Origin: Saposhnikovia divaricata | Lineage: Eukaryota > Streptophyta > Magnoliopsida > Apiales > Apiaceae | Assembly: GCA_036435485.1 (NCBI GenBank) | Contig: CM071597.1 | Location: forward strand, 170,296,147 to 170,360,146 | DNA length: 64,000 nucleotides | Direction: 5' to 3' | Shown: one piece after another, positions 45,330-57,575 of the stretch | How positions within the stretch are numbered: the stretch's first letter is position 1 | How the letters are laid out: each line of letters opens with the position of its first letter | The notes under the pieces: generated by a model | Seen by the model: the letters and a program-made list of their open reading frames with translations, nothing else | Databases searched by the model: none | What the model was told of the DNA's origin: nothing | Program-made: the position numbers and the translations under genes

Positions 45330-46620
45330 TAAAATAAATGTTATATTATTTTTGAAAAAATAATCAAAAATAAAAAGGTCATGTTGTACGAGATTTTAAC
45401 AAAAAGGTAGTAAAAGTATTACTTCCTATAACGGGGCACGATCCAGGTTACTTGAATAATTTTTTTGAATGATTTCTTCGACGATCGAACTGTACGAAAG
45501 TTAATAAACACTAATTTTAGTGTTGGAAAAAAATAATCGAAAAATAAAAAGGCCAGGTTGTACGAGATTTTAACAAAACGTTGTAAAAGTGTTGCTTCCT
45601 ATAACGGGGCACGATCCAGGTTCACCGAATAATTTTTTTGAATGATTTCTTCGACGATCGAACCATACGAAATTTAATAAACACTCATTTTAGTGTTGGA
45701 AAAAAATAATCGAAAAATAAAAACGCCAGGTTGTACGAGATTTTAACAAAATGTAGTAAAAGTGCTGCTTCCTATAACGAGGCACGATCCAGGTTCACTG
45801 AATAATTTTTTGAATGATTTCTTTGACGATCGAACCGTACGAATGTTAATAAACGCTCATTTTAGTGTTAGGAAAAAATAATCAAAAAATAAAAAAGCCA
45901 GGTTGTACGAGATTTTAACAAAATGTAGTAAAAGTGATGCTTCCTATAATGGGGCACGATCCAGGTTCACTGAATAATTTTTTGAATGATTTCGTCGACG
46001 ATCGAACCGTACGAATGTTAATAAACACTCATTTTAGTGTTGGAAAAAAATAATCAAAAAATAAAAAGGCCACATTGTACGAGATCTAAACAAAAACGTA
46101 GTAAAAGTGTTGCTTCCAATAACGGGGCACGATCCAGGTTCACTGAATGATTTCTTCGACGATCAAACCGTACGAAAGTTAATAAACACTCATTTTAGTG
46201 TTGGGGAAAAAATAATCAAAAAATAAAAAAGCCATATTGTACGAGATCTTAACAAAAACGTAGTAAAAGTGTTGCTTCCTATAACTGAGCACGATCCAGG
46301 TTCACTGAATAATTTTTTTGAATAATTTCTTCGACGATCGAATCGTACGAAAATTAATAAACACTCATTTTAGTGTTGGAAAAAAATAATTGAAAAATAA
46401 AAAGGTCTGGTTGTATGAGATTTTAACAAAAACACAGTAAAAGTGCTGCTTCCTATAACGAGGCACGATCCAGATTCACTGAATAATTTTTTTGAATGAT
46501 TTCTTCGATGATCCAACCGTACGAATGTTAATAAACACTCATTTTAGTGTTGTCAAAAAATAATCGAAAAATAAAAAGGTCGGGTTGTACGAGATTTTAG
46601 CAAAAACGAAAACGTTGTAA
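45330..46620 (-). repeat. Tandem array, ~174-bp unit, seven or more copies (Pack-CACTA 2)
   Basis: The marker ACGATCG (or variants) recurs at 45481, 45654, 45826, 45998, 46159, 46334 and 46508, spacing 161-175 bp. The units are the reverse complement of those in Pack-CACTA 1, as expected from its inverted orientation. Confidence 0.9.
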
Positions 46621-47209
46621 TGATATAGATTCCGATAAATATTATTCTTGAAAATCAAAGTCCAATTCGAAGATGTTATTGAATTCGGATTTTGACGCTC
46701 CGATAGTTGAATCGAAGCTCTCAATGAACCCTACGTGTTTTTGACAACAGATGTGGTGCTAGTGATTTCAATTTTTTTCTAAAATTCAATTTATTTTCGA
46801 AATTATTATAATTAAAAATAAAAAAATAAAAAAAGTGTTTGCTGTGAAATCTGAAGATGCCATGTTGTAGATATTGTTTTTCTGGTCAATTTCATATATC
46901 ATATGTTGGATTTTGAGTTCAATAACATATAGAAATTGGAGATTGATTATAGTGTTCTTCGTGTTCTTGGTGTTCTTGGAATGAAAGCTTGAAGATGGTG
47001 ATGAATAGTATTGTTTTGATCATGTTTTGGTAAAAAGGTAAAAAAGGAAATGTTTTTAACCTTTTCACCTTTTAACTTATTTACTTCTATTTACTAAATT
47101 ACCTTTTATTTAAAAAGGTAAATTATTTATTTACTTTTCATAATTGTTTTTATTTTGATTATTTATTTTAAATACAAAATTTAGTTATAAAAATGCAGAA
47201 AAGTTATTT
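46621..47209. other. Noncoding interior of Pack-CACTA 2
   Basis: AT-rich. This is where element 1 has its second cargo group; none is visible here. Confidence 0.5.
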
Positions 47210-47616
47210 TCTAAAATTGTCATTCTAACAATACTTTTTACGAAGTATTGTCTATGCTTCATTCACATAATATTTCTAAAAAATGTTGTGTGTTGGTTCA
47301 TTGTCACACAACAGTATGGATAACATATTGTATGACTGCTATTTAGACAACAGACCTAAAGATACTTGTCTGAATACAACAACAATTTTCAGGGATATTG
47401 TGTTGCAGGCATTCACACAACACTTATTTGCTAACGCTTGTCTAATCTTAAAAATACTTATGCATTTACACAACACCCCTGGTCAAGAAATGCTTGTCTG
47501 GTAAGATTTATCACAAAACGGGTAGGAAAATATTAGTTGTCTGATCATTTCGGGCAACACTTTTTTCCATGGGTGTTGTCTGATACGTGTCGTCTATTGC
47601 CAGATTTCTTGTAGTG
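47210..47616. repeat. Right subterminal region of Pack-CACTA 2 ('a' end)
   Basis: Inverted match of 31722-32229. Confidence 0.85.
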
Positions 47617-47699
47617 CCTTGTGGACACGACCAGTACTTGGTTTCTACCACAGTGCACTTGCAAATAAATAAAAAAAAACACATCGAGTTTTTGGCTAC

Positions 47700-48660
47700 C
47701 GGGTATATGGCTAGTTTTCGTTGATTTCAGTTGTTCCGATTGTTTCTTTGGTCTCACTAGAACCTTTGTTCCAACTGAGACAGAGTTTACTACATTTTCT
47801 TGGTTTTGTTGAGTGTTTAAAAGTTATTATGGATGAAGTTAATAATTTAACACTCCTCTCTTCCATGTTGGAGGTACGAACTCGGGTATTTGCCTCATTG
47901 CATACTATAGAGCGCGTTGCACATCCGATGAGTATCAATGAGATGTCACAAGTGGCCCCTAAAACTTAAAATTTTTGTCCAATTTTTGTTGTCCAGGATC
48001 ATTATGGTAATGAACGCTCTTACAATATCTATAATTCTCAGCCCAGTGGGGACGAATGAGTTCTTTCAAAAAAGGATATAATGCTTATGATCAAGAATGG
48101 ATGGGTCAATCGACTTTCTCATACGTGGACAATAGTGCTCAACATTTTTCGTATCATGATCAATAACAGTTTAAGCAACAATATTATCAGCCATATGAGC
48201 ATCCGCTGCTGTAAGAATATGAATATCCTCCACTACAAGAAGATCTACAAGTTTTTCCAATTAATGTGAATATGCAACCGCATCGAACAAGTGAGTTGTG
48301 GGATATATTGATAAAATTGAAAAATAGTTATGATTAGACCACCTAAGTGATTGAAGAATTTAAAAATCAAAAATTGATGATGGAAACTGAAATTGGCAAG
48401 ATGGACGGCTCTTCTATCTCATAGAAACCAGACTCTTTCCCACAACCATCTACCCACCCAGAATGGACTTGAATGCTCTCTTTTACAATTGATCAAGAGT
48501 ATGATAGGTTGTGTTGATGATTTTACAAGTGATCAAAAATATGATAGATTCTCCATCTGTGTTCTTGATGTGACTATTGATAAAGTGATGGAGCATGCCA
48601 CTAATGACAAGGTTAATGATGTTGTTGCTAAGATGATGATGTAACAAAGAAAAGCAATAC
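47700..48660 (+). pseudogene. Decayed gypsy (Athila/Tat-like) gag remnant
   Basis: Plus-strand pieces in shifted frames resemble the C-terminal half of such a Gag: YNIYNSQPSGDE near 48030, YNAYDQEWMGQSTFSYVDNS near 48085-48140, a Gln/Tyr-rich run near 48160, then ELWDILIKLKNSYD and VIEEFKNQKLMMETEIGKM near 48300-48400. There are multiple stops. LTRs were not identified. Confidence is modest because no conserved capsid motif is intact. Confidence 0.45.
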
Positions 48661-49291
48661 ATATATGAAGTTGTTTCTCTTTCACAACTTATGCCTAAGC
48701 TATCACATATGGATCAATGGTTTGGTATTGATAAATTTTCTTTGGGTCTAGCCTCTACTTACAAGGTTCCAAGCAAAGACTTGCTATAAGGTTGATGTGA
48801 TAACAAATGTCTAATCTTTCTCAAACTTTGATTGATATCTTGCGTTTCCAGTCCAAGAAGGGGGAGAAGATGGAAGTGTCTCTTTAATCGTCGATGTGAT
48901 AAGCCAAGATAAACTACTTTATTTTCTAACTATAGTTTATAATTATCTATAATAATATTTTTAAGAAATATAATTTGTACTAAGAAATGTAAGTATGTTT
49001 TTTTTATATAAACAAACAACAAAAATACTTTTTACTAATATAATATGTATTGTATATTAGTTTTTATTATATATTATTATGTTATGTATACTATATATGT
49101 GTATGTTTTATCACTAACATAATCACTTCAGTAATCAGCCATCTGCCATATCATACACTTTTCCTTCGTTTCATCAAAGCAAGGACAAGCTCCATGAATC
49201 AATTGTTAGCTCAGTTTTAAAAACAAAAAAAGAATGGGGAGATCGTATGTTGGCCGGGCGTGCAAGGGTCCGGAAGGGCCTGCCGAAATTG
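48661..49291. other. Noncoding, AT-rich
   Basis: Possible 3' remainder of the decayed gypsy element. No feature is firm. Confidence 0.4.
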
Positions 49292-50375
49292 CTGCTGCTT
49301 ATGTATTTTGGAGGTGCAAATGTTCAACTGACAGTGCACAAATCACTGCTCTTTGCACTTGATTTCCTGCTTCATTCAATTCTCGAGTCATCATTAATAT
49401 GGCATCCAGTCAGCAGCACCATTCTGCAGTCTAGTCAGCAGCTTGCATGGTCAGCAAATATTTTGCAGCTTGTAATGGCAAGATTAAGGACTCTTACTTT
49501 GCAACATTTTTCAAGTGGAACTTCATGCAAATATTTTTGGGGAGTATTTCTAACTTTTATTTGTACATTTATTTTTTATTACTTGTGTAATTTTTCTTCT
49601 TTCTTTTTGTATTTTTTTAGGATCCTATTTAGTATAGTCTGTTTTTTTTTAAACATTTATAATCATTGACGAAAGTAAAGCACTTAAATATGGGGATGAG
49701 TTTTCAATGATGAAAAAATTCAAAAAATTTGTATATTACCTTGTCTCAAAGTGTGTTAACAAGGATCGATAAGTACATGTCTTGTGCGCTTATTTTGCAT
49801 GATTATTATTTGATATGTCATATTTCTAAAAATCTGCTGCTTATGTATTTTGGAGGTGCAAATGTTCAACTGACAATGCACAAATCTCTGCTCTTTGCAC
49901 TTGATTTCCTGCTTCATTCAATTCTCGAGTCATCATTAATATGGCATCCAGTCAGCAGCACCATTCTGCAGTCTAGTCAGCAGCATGCATGGTCAGCAAA
50001 TATTTTGCAGCTTGTAATGGCAAGATTAAGGACTCTTACTTTGCAACATTTTTCTAGTGGAACTTCATGCAAATATTTTTGGGGAGTATTTCTAACTTTT
50101 ATTTGTACATTTGTTTTTTATTACTTGTGTAATTTTTCTTCCTTCTTTTTGTATTTTTTTAGGATCCTATTTAGTATAGTCTGTTTTTTTTTAAACATTT
50201 ATAATCATTGACGAAAGTAAAGTACTTAAATATGGGGATGAGTTTTCAATGATGAAAAAATTCAAAAAATTTGTATATCACCTTGTCTCAAAGTGTGTTA
50301 ACAAGGATCGATAAGTACATGTTTGTGCGCTTATTTTGCATGATTATTATTTGATATGTCATATTTCTAAAAATC
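49292..50375 (+). repeat. Tandem duplication, two 542-bp units
   Basis: 49292-49833 and 49834-50375 are near-identical head-to-tail copies, differing by scattered substitutions and small indels. A ~120-residue frame with a hydrophobic C-terminus is kept in both, but it has no recognised domain and is probably incidental. Confidence 0.9.
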
Positions 50376-50379
50376 ATGT

Positions 50380-50525
50380 TACTTGATCATTCCTTGTTTG
50401 TACTTGCAAAAATTATAAACATGAGATGTGTCTTTGTCAATTTTAGTTACTTGATGATTCCTTGTTTGTCCTTCCTTGTGCTTCCGAGAATTATAAACTT
50501 GAGATGTGTCTTTGTCAATTTTAGT
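50380..50525 (+). repeat. Second short tandem duplication (~75 bp, diverged)
   Basis: Two units share 'cttgat.attccttgtttgt' at the start and 'gagatgtgtctttgtcaatt' at the end. They lie directly after the 542-bp duplication. Confidence 0.75.
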
Positions 50526-50739
50526 GAATAACAAAGCATGCTTTCACCTTGTGAGATTTTGAGCCTAATTTGATACATTTAATATCAATTGAATTTTATT
50601 GTTGTGTGTTGTTCATCATTGAGTGTGTGTTGCTCTAGAACTTGTTTTAAACAAATTTGAGATTACATGATATGTGTATGCATGAAGATGGCCCCGTTGA
50701 GCCTTTATCCGTTATTTTTGTATATCCAACCTGAAAATC

Positions 50740-51080
50740 TGTCACAAATGCCTTTGTGACGGATTTGTGACGGATTTTTTTCGTCACTGAAACCGTTGTC
50801 ACAAATCGATTTTGTGACGGAAAAATCAGTCACAAATGTTTGTGACGGATTTTTTCCGTCACGAATTATGTGACAGATATATTCCGTCACAAGTCATTTT
50901 TTTTGTCACGGAAACAAATTTGTGATGGCTTTGTGACAGAACTTTCCGTCACAACATTTCGTGACGGAATTTTCTGTCACAAACCATTGGCACAAATCAA
51001 TTTTTGTGACGGATTTGTGACTGCTTTTTAAGTTACAAGTTTTGTGGAAGACTGTTTCCGTCACAAATCCGTCACTGATT
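50740..51080. repeat. TGTGACGGA subterminal repeats of CACTA family D
   Basis: More than ten copies of TGTGACGGA or its complement TCCGTCACA occur in both orientations, the classic layout of TNPA-type binding sites. Confidence 0.85.
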
Positions 51081-53460
51081 ACTAAATTTTTGAAAATAGT
51101 TTTTTTCTTTTATATGTTTCCCTGTACTGTAACAAAACAATAATAACAGTACACAAACATGCATTGCCTCCGCAGTAGCACTACCAAATTATGACAAATC
51201 AATGACATTCAACACTACCAAATTACCAAATTGCCAAATTACCAAATTATAGTAATAAATCCACACAAACATCATTTCTACCAATTCAACAAATCCAATG
51301 TCCAAAATACAATACCAATATACAACAATCAACATTCATCAGTTCTATCAAGCCTTTGGAACACCTCAACAAGTTTTTCATTGAACACCTCTTTCATGGA
51401 TTCTTGTTCCTCCTTCAATCGCCGAATCTCCTCGTCCTTAATATTAAGATTTTCCTTCAATTGTTGGATCTCCTCAATCACTTTCCTGGAACTTTGCCTT
51501 GATGATTCACTACTAGGACCACTACGAGCAATGCAGAAAGAGGATGTTGCGCTGCCTAAGCAAACGACCCGCTGTTTCTTGGTTTTGGCATTGACTTCAC
51601 CAAAAACTTCATTTATTTCATAAGCAACACTTGCATCCGTCAGTTGTTTAATCCTTGCATCCATTCGGTCCTGCAAAAATTTAGAAAATCAATGATACAA
51701 AATTCATTAAGGAATAAAATGAGCAACCTTAAAAAATAGTAGTTTGGTTTGGTTTTCAAATAAATTGCAAAAATGTAACAATATTCCATATTATATGTCA
51801 TGTAAGGGAAACAATCTGTTAAACAATTCGTATATTTATGTTAATGCAAAAAAACAGATATTATATTTTGTCTTTTGAAGGACAATTTTAAATATTATTT
51901 ATTTTCATATACTTTTATTATTCAATTCTATACAAGTTTTTAAGTAAATAATACTTATTAATTATATTCATATAAGATACATGCTTACATATACAATGAA
52001 ACAGCAATGGTTAGGGTGTCTATAACCTTTTACAGACAGGATTATGTTTGTGACAGTGGACTAACATTAAAAAGGGTTAGGCTCATAAAGATTTGGGCTA
52101 TTAAAAGTGTGGGCTGATGGGCTGGCTTGTTTAAAAAGGAGGAAGAACAAATATAATATACCACATCAGAAGTGTAGGCCTGTAGTTGTGAAAAAATAAA
52201 ATCTACGAAGTTTTTTTCCAATCCTCGTCTGAAATATGTACCTTGATTTGCTTTGATTGTTCGTCCACGGGTACTCCATTCTGGCATTTTATCTTCTGAA
52301 AAACTTTTCAGGCATTCGGTGACTCGTCGGATGCTTCCTTCTGCTACATTCAAAGAAATGGCTATTTATCATAGTATACCTTACTTTAAATCCATAGAGT
52401 ACCTCCTTATAACAACTAGCTATTATCACTCTCAATAAAAAAAACATTTTACTTCATCTATACCCATGTTTGTTGTATAATTCAGATGGTGAATATCTTA
52501 AGGTGGAAGCAATTAGTTAATTCATATGGTGAATATCTTAAGGTGGAAGCATCAGTACAAACAATAGGAACGTGTTTCGAGTAAATAAGTTTACCATATT
52601 ATCCACGTGTTTGAGCACCGAAATAGATCCCCCAATATGTCGCGACATCCCCGTTCCTTGGCCACAGACCTCGATGTGCCTGTTATCCCTCTTAATAGAG
52701 CTGAGCTTCTGAAAATCTGCATCACTCCAGTGAACACACCATTGCCGATATTGAGCATCACTTAATGCTGGATGCTTCATAGCCTTCTTCTTGTACGCGT
52801 CATGAAATTTGCTCATCAAGACCGCATACATCCTTCCAGCATGATGCTTCCATGCTTGGTAATATGCAATCGTCTGCTTCATCCCATGCAAATTATCTCT
52901 GAAAACAAAAATGGAAATAGTAGTAAACAAAATATCTCTAAAAACAAAAAATGGAAATAGTGGTAAACAAAAATGGAGAACGACAGTGTAACAAAAAAGT
53001 TATAATTAATGAAAACACACAATTACCGACAAAATGCACTAAACTTATTGACATAACCTTATTCAGAAGTTTCTTTTATAGCATTCATACAACTAATTAA
53101 ATTCAGAAAATTCAAACATGTCATGTCATGTACAAGTTTTTAAGTAAATGCGTTTAGGTGTTTAACATATAAATGCATCCTAGTAAATTATGGAAAGAAC
53201 TAACTAGAACACTGGTTGCATTATTATTTATACTTTTAACGTAGGAACACTACGCCATAAGTGGGCTACAGTAATGCTTTTTTGTAAGCGTTACACAAAT
53301 AATGTTACAATAGCTAGTAAAGTTCATACCTATTGTAACACCGCTCGATTGGTGTTACATTAGCCATATATCTAGTGTTACTCTGAAATTACGGTGTTAC
53401 GTGAAATGTAACACCACACCGTGGTGTTACAATAGGTAATACTAGTTTTTGAATTTTACT

Positions 53461-55988
53461 ATTTTTTTAAAATTTTTAATACTAGTATTTATTTTTTTAA
53501 TAACTTTTAATTAATAAATCTATTACTCTTTAACCCAATTTCCGGAAAATGAAAACCCTCTTTGATTTTAAATTAACGAACTCCTTATTTGGATTAAATA
53601 TTGCCGTAGGTAATTGCCATAATTTTGTAATGAACAAAATTTTACATTTTCTACTAAAAATAAAAGTTTAACATTTTTTTACATGAAAAATAATTTATTT
53701 GGATAAAAATAATCGAGAAGTTTTTATAAAATCAAGAATATTTCAGTAAAAGTGAATATTTCAATTAAAATGTTAAAACTTTTCAAGATGAATAATTTTA
53801 TTTTAATGTTCATTAAATATTATTAAACAAAGTTTTTAAAATGAACTTTTTTTCTAAATATATTTTAATATATCATTAAAATAAAAATATTGTCATATAT
53901 GATTAAAAATATTTGAACATATTATTCAAAATTATGTAAATAATTCATTAAAAAGATCAAAACAAATTTTTGAGATGAATAATTATATTTTTATAATTAT
54001 AATATAAATGATTTTTTTCTAAAAAGTTTTTACAGCACACGCTGTAGTGAAAGTTGGATGAGCGGCAAAAATACCGCCCAATCCAAAATTTTCAGACAAT
54101 ATCAAAATAGAGCTCTCCTTTTCGTTTTTCATTTATCACTCTCTCACTCTCTCACTCTCGTAGCTCTCCGCCGCTCTGCCTCTCCTCGTCTTTCTCTCTT
54201 TCTCACCCACACACTCTTTGATTTCCTTCTATATCCATACATACATATAATATACACACTCTTCGATTTCCTTCTATTTGTATACTTCTTTAATTTAGGA
54301 CTTTTTCGATTTAAGACTGTTATCTATACATATATACATATTATCTATACATACATATGTTTCTTTAATTTTGGACTGATTTCAATTTGAATTTTTGATG
54401 TCTCAGGGTTATATTGAAATTTGGACTTCAATCGGGTTCAATCGGGTTTAGTTTGTGTATTCAAAATTAGGGTTTCAATCTGGTTCAATTTGGGACTTTG
54501 AGGTTAAGGTATTTTTATCTTTTGTGTTATATATATTGAATGTATTATTTGTTTCGTGAGTTTTATTTTATTTTGTAGCTTCAATATTATGGCTTAAATC
54601 TGAGCTTATCGATTAGAATCCAGCTTCTCCCTTAAGGGGCACATCGTTTTCTCTGGTCTTCAACTACTTCAAAGGTTGAACTGCAAATTAGGTACAAATT
54701 GTTTTCGAAATTATAATTAGTTTTTTGTATGTTTAGGAAAGTATTTGAATATTGTTTGCACCCAAAGGTGTCACTTCGCTTATTGGGCTAATTAGGTCAC
54801 TCGTCAAGCTATTCTTGTGGCTACAGATCGATTAAGAATAGTATTTGAAGTCGAAGAGAGGATTAAGAATATTATTTGATACAATTGAGTCTCTACTTCT
54901 ACAGTCGATATATAGAGCCACTGCAATTTTGGGGTTCGATATATAAATCAGTTGGATAGTTTGGAGAGCATGGTGTAATTTGTGTGTTGTTACTCTCTTT
55001 CTTCTTACAATTTTGATGTGCGCTCAATCGAAGGCCTAACTGAAGAAGTAGAAATGAAATCTGAAGAAACCCAAGAACTCATAACAGGTTAAAATAATTT
55101 GGACTCAAAGATCATCTGTTACATGTATTTAGATAGCTGGAATTTTATTTGTGAAAAACACGTCCACTTATATATCTCCATAAACCTAGGTACAGTACAG
55201 TACATCTATTTAGTCTTATTTTGGGTATCAATTACATTATTAACATGATAAACTCCAGAACTGGACAATATTGAACCATTAAGATTTTTAAATGCAAAAT
55301 ATAACTTTATAATATTATTTCGAGTAGTCAGGAAGTCTCCCTATAAGCTCATTACATTTATAACGCTGTTAACCGCATAAATTTCTTAGCAAGAGTAACA
55401 CAGGTCTGGACACTTTATTTCTCTAATCTTGTCACGCAATTATAGCAGATACTATGTGTTCTGTTGCGCAATTTCTAGTTTGACCGATAGATTCCTGAGT
55501 ATAATTATCTTCTTATTTTTTATTAATTGTTTTGTTTGCAATTGAAGTTATACTTATATGTGTAAAGTAGGTAACTGGAATAAACCAGTTATGCCTATAT
55601 ATACTTGTTACTGTGGATAAAACATAATTTGTTATATATGAGTTGATGCATGAAAATTGCAGTTACAATAGTGGCAATTCAAATGAACGTAGTATACGAG
55701 TCAGTGTAAGGTTGTGTAAGGCTCAATGTAGTAATTTTAGTTGGATGCAGCTAGAATTTGCCAAGGACATGCTCCCCACAATTTATCAAGGGCTACAGTT
55801 TTATGGTGCTGAGTAGTGATTGTTTTTATAGTGGATACCCTGTGTAGATTCAATAAATATGGTCTTGCTGGAAGTCAATGTTTCTTCGACATGCCACTAA
55901 ATTCATGAGTAGTCATTCTTAAACTTCAACAAAATAGAAACAATCATAACAGTGCATAATCATAATCAGTCTGATTTACTTGTATCAG
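53461..55988. other. Noncoding interior of the family C element
   Basis: AT-rich sequence with a pyrimidine-rich leader-like part at 54110-54390. No coding domain was recognised. Short ORFs here are chance. Confidence 0.5.
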
Positions 55989-56311
55989 GTATTGAAGGAT
56001 GGACTCACGGCTGTGCATGTACCTTATTCCTATGGATTCGCAATTATATTGCTTATAGTTCTTGTCAAAGTACTCACACTCCCTTTGACAAAGCAACAGG
56101 TAAGACATATTCTGTTTCCATGTCTACCAGTCAATTTTCTCTTTAAGAAGCTTTTGGAATGTAGTTGTAGACCAGTTATGGCAGTCATGCACTTTTTATC
56201 TGATAAACACTTATTAATCCTTTTGGCTGTGTATAGGTGGAGTCAACATTAGCGATGCAAAACCTCCAACCAAAGATTAAGGCTATCCAGCAAAGATATG
56301 CAGGAAATCAG
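55989..56311 (+). pseudogene. Captured ALB3 (YidC/Oxa1-type thylakoid insertase) exons
   Basis: Two exons with exact GT-AG borders and phase 0. 55989-56099 gives VLKDGLTAVHVPYSYGFAII and LLIVLVKVLTLPLTKQQ (37 codons). 56237-56311 gives VESTLAMQNLQPKIKAIQQR and YAGNQ (25 codons). These are consecutive exons of the plastid YidC/Oxa1 homologue ALB3, covering the first transmembrane segment and the conserved stroma-facing Q-rich part. Both are undamaged, but the rest of the gene is absent. Confidence 0.85.
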
Positions 56312-56649
56312 GTGAGGTACATGTTTAAATTTCTAGATAAGAGTTTGATGCTCAAACTTACAACATTTTAGAGGATTAGATGTACCCTTCTGTGATATCA
56401 TAAACTACAATCATAAATTTCTCGAGCTGCGTTTATAAGATTTCATAACCAGCTAAAATTGATTTGAAGGTTTATTACTATCTGATGTGATATTATTCCC
56501 AGGCTAGAATATAGTAATGTAGTCATATCTATAACGTTCTCTTTTTTGCTTCTTTGTCTTCAATCTTATGTTTAGTTCCTTACTGGCTTTGACATATCTA
56601 TACATATAAACAGGCATCTTTCTGGAGCATCTCTGCCTACAGAAAAATC

Positions 56650-57145
56650 TCTTGTAAGTAGATAGGCTTTTATAGCTGCTGCAGCTTCGGAAGTAATTGC
56701 TCTAGCAAGGGAAGCTGCAAAATCTATATAAAAAAGCTCAGAGGGATCATCATTCTGGACTTTCTGATGGTGATGAGTTTGATAGATCTGGAAGGGGTGT
56801 GCGAACGGCCGAGGAGATGCTCCAGAACAGCCTATTTGGCTAATGTATATAACTGTCCATTTGGCTAATGTATATCTTTCTTTGTGAGCACACATTTTGA
56901 ATGGGTGATTGTACATAACTGTCCATTTGGATAATGTATATCTTTCTTTGCAGTTTGTACTCTACAACCATACTGACTGTGATGAGGGGGCAACAAAGTA
57001 TCGGACACGGACCTTTGTCCCTACTGGACAAGAGATGGATATGGTAAGAAAAAACAAGCATATGTTGGGAATCAAGATCTCAAAACAAGCATATGCAGGA
57101 GCCTCATGCACTAGGTACGACCACGGAAAGTCGAGCTTGGCATGA
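56650..57145 (+). pseudogene. Possible further captured exons, parent unidentified
   Basis: Two stretches look protein-like. One near 56665-56730 gives AAASEVIALAREAAKSI; a stop follows, then readable EFDRSGRGVRTAEEMLQNSL in another frame. One at 56954-57040 gives FVLYNHTDCDEGATKYRTRT and FVPTGQEMDM before a GTAAGA donor. I do not recognise either. Confidence 0.35.
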
Positions 57146-57454
57146 CAGTTGAATGTCTGGTTGTTATTTAGACTTAATCGTATGTGCTTGTTGGTTTAGA
57201 ATTATGTTGGATTCCTTTTGGAGGTTTGGTTGGAGTAGTATAGAGATGGCTTTTGGTTTATTATGTAGTTTGGAATTAATGTAGTGTATCTTGTTGTGTT
57301 GGCTGGGAATATTATTAATGCAGAGCCTACATTTCAAAATTTCAAAAATTTACCGTTACGTTTGCTTATTGTAGTGTTACATTTGTTAATATATAGTGTT
57401 ACAATAAATAGAAAATAATGTTACAACAGATAAAAATAGTGTTACAATAGAGGC

Positions 57455-57575
57455 TGGTGACGTGTACAGAGTGTGCCACGTGGCACCACATGTGTTGCCA
57501 CGTGGCACCACATGTGTTGCCACGTGGCCACGTGGTGCCACGTAATGCCAGGTATGCACATGGTGCCACGTCTGA
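57455..57575. repeat. CACGTG-rich short tandem/palindromic repeat
   Basis: Units of GTTGCCACGTGGCACCACAT repeat in tandem, giving a cluster of at least five CACGTG cores (G-box palindromes) in about 90 bp, near the right end of the family C element. Confidence 0.8.

Larger units (their letters stand above)
40950..47616. mobile_element. Pack-CACTA element 2 (family B), 6667 bp, inverted relative to element 1
   Basis: The left end CACTACAAGGATTTTTGC is the 'b' end and the right end ..CAGATTTCTTGTAGTG the 'a' end, so it lies opposite to element 1. The duplication CCT flanks it (40947-40949, 47617-47619). It holds the same subterminal repeats, a ~174-bp array (45330-46620), the pyrimidine leader, and the 3' cassette, but a different cargo: OSCA channel exons and unidentified exons on the minus strand. 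The second, opposite cargo group of element 1 is missing here. Confidence 0.9.

Noticed and set aside
49247..50211. Two related ~140-160-residue ORFs with hydrophobic C-termini, possible membrane proteins
   Set aside because: They are the same chance frame repeated by the 542-bp duplication, with no recognised domain or upstream gene signals.
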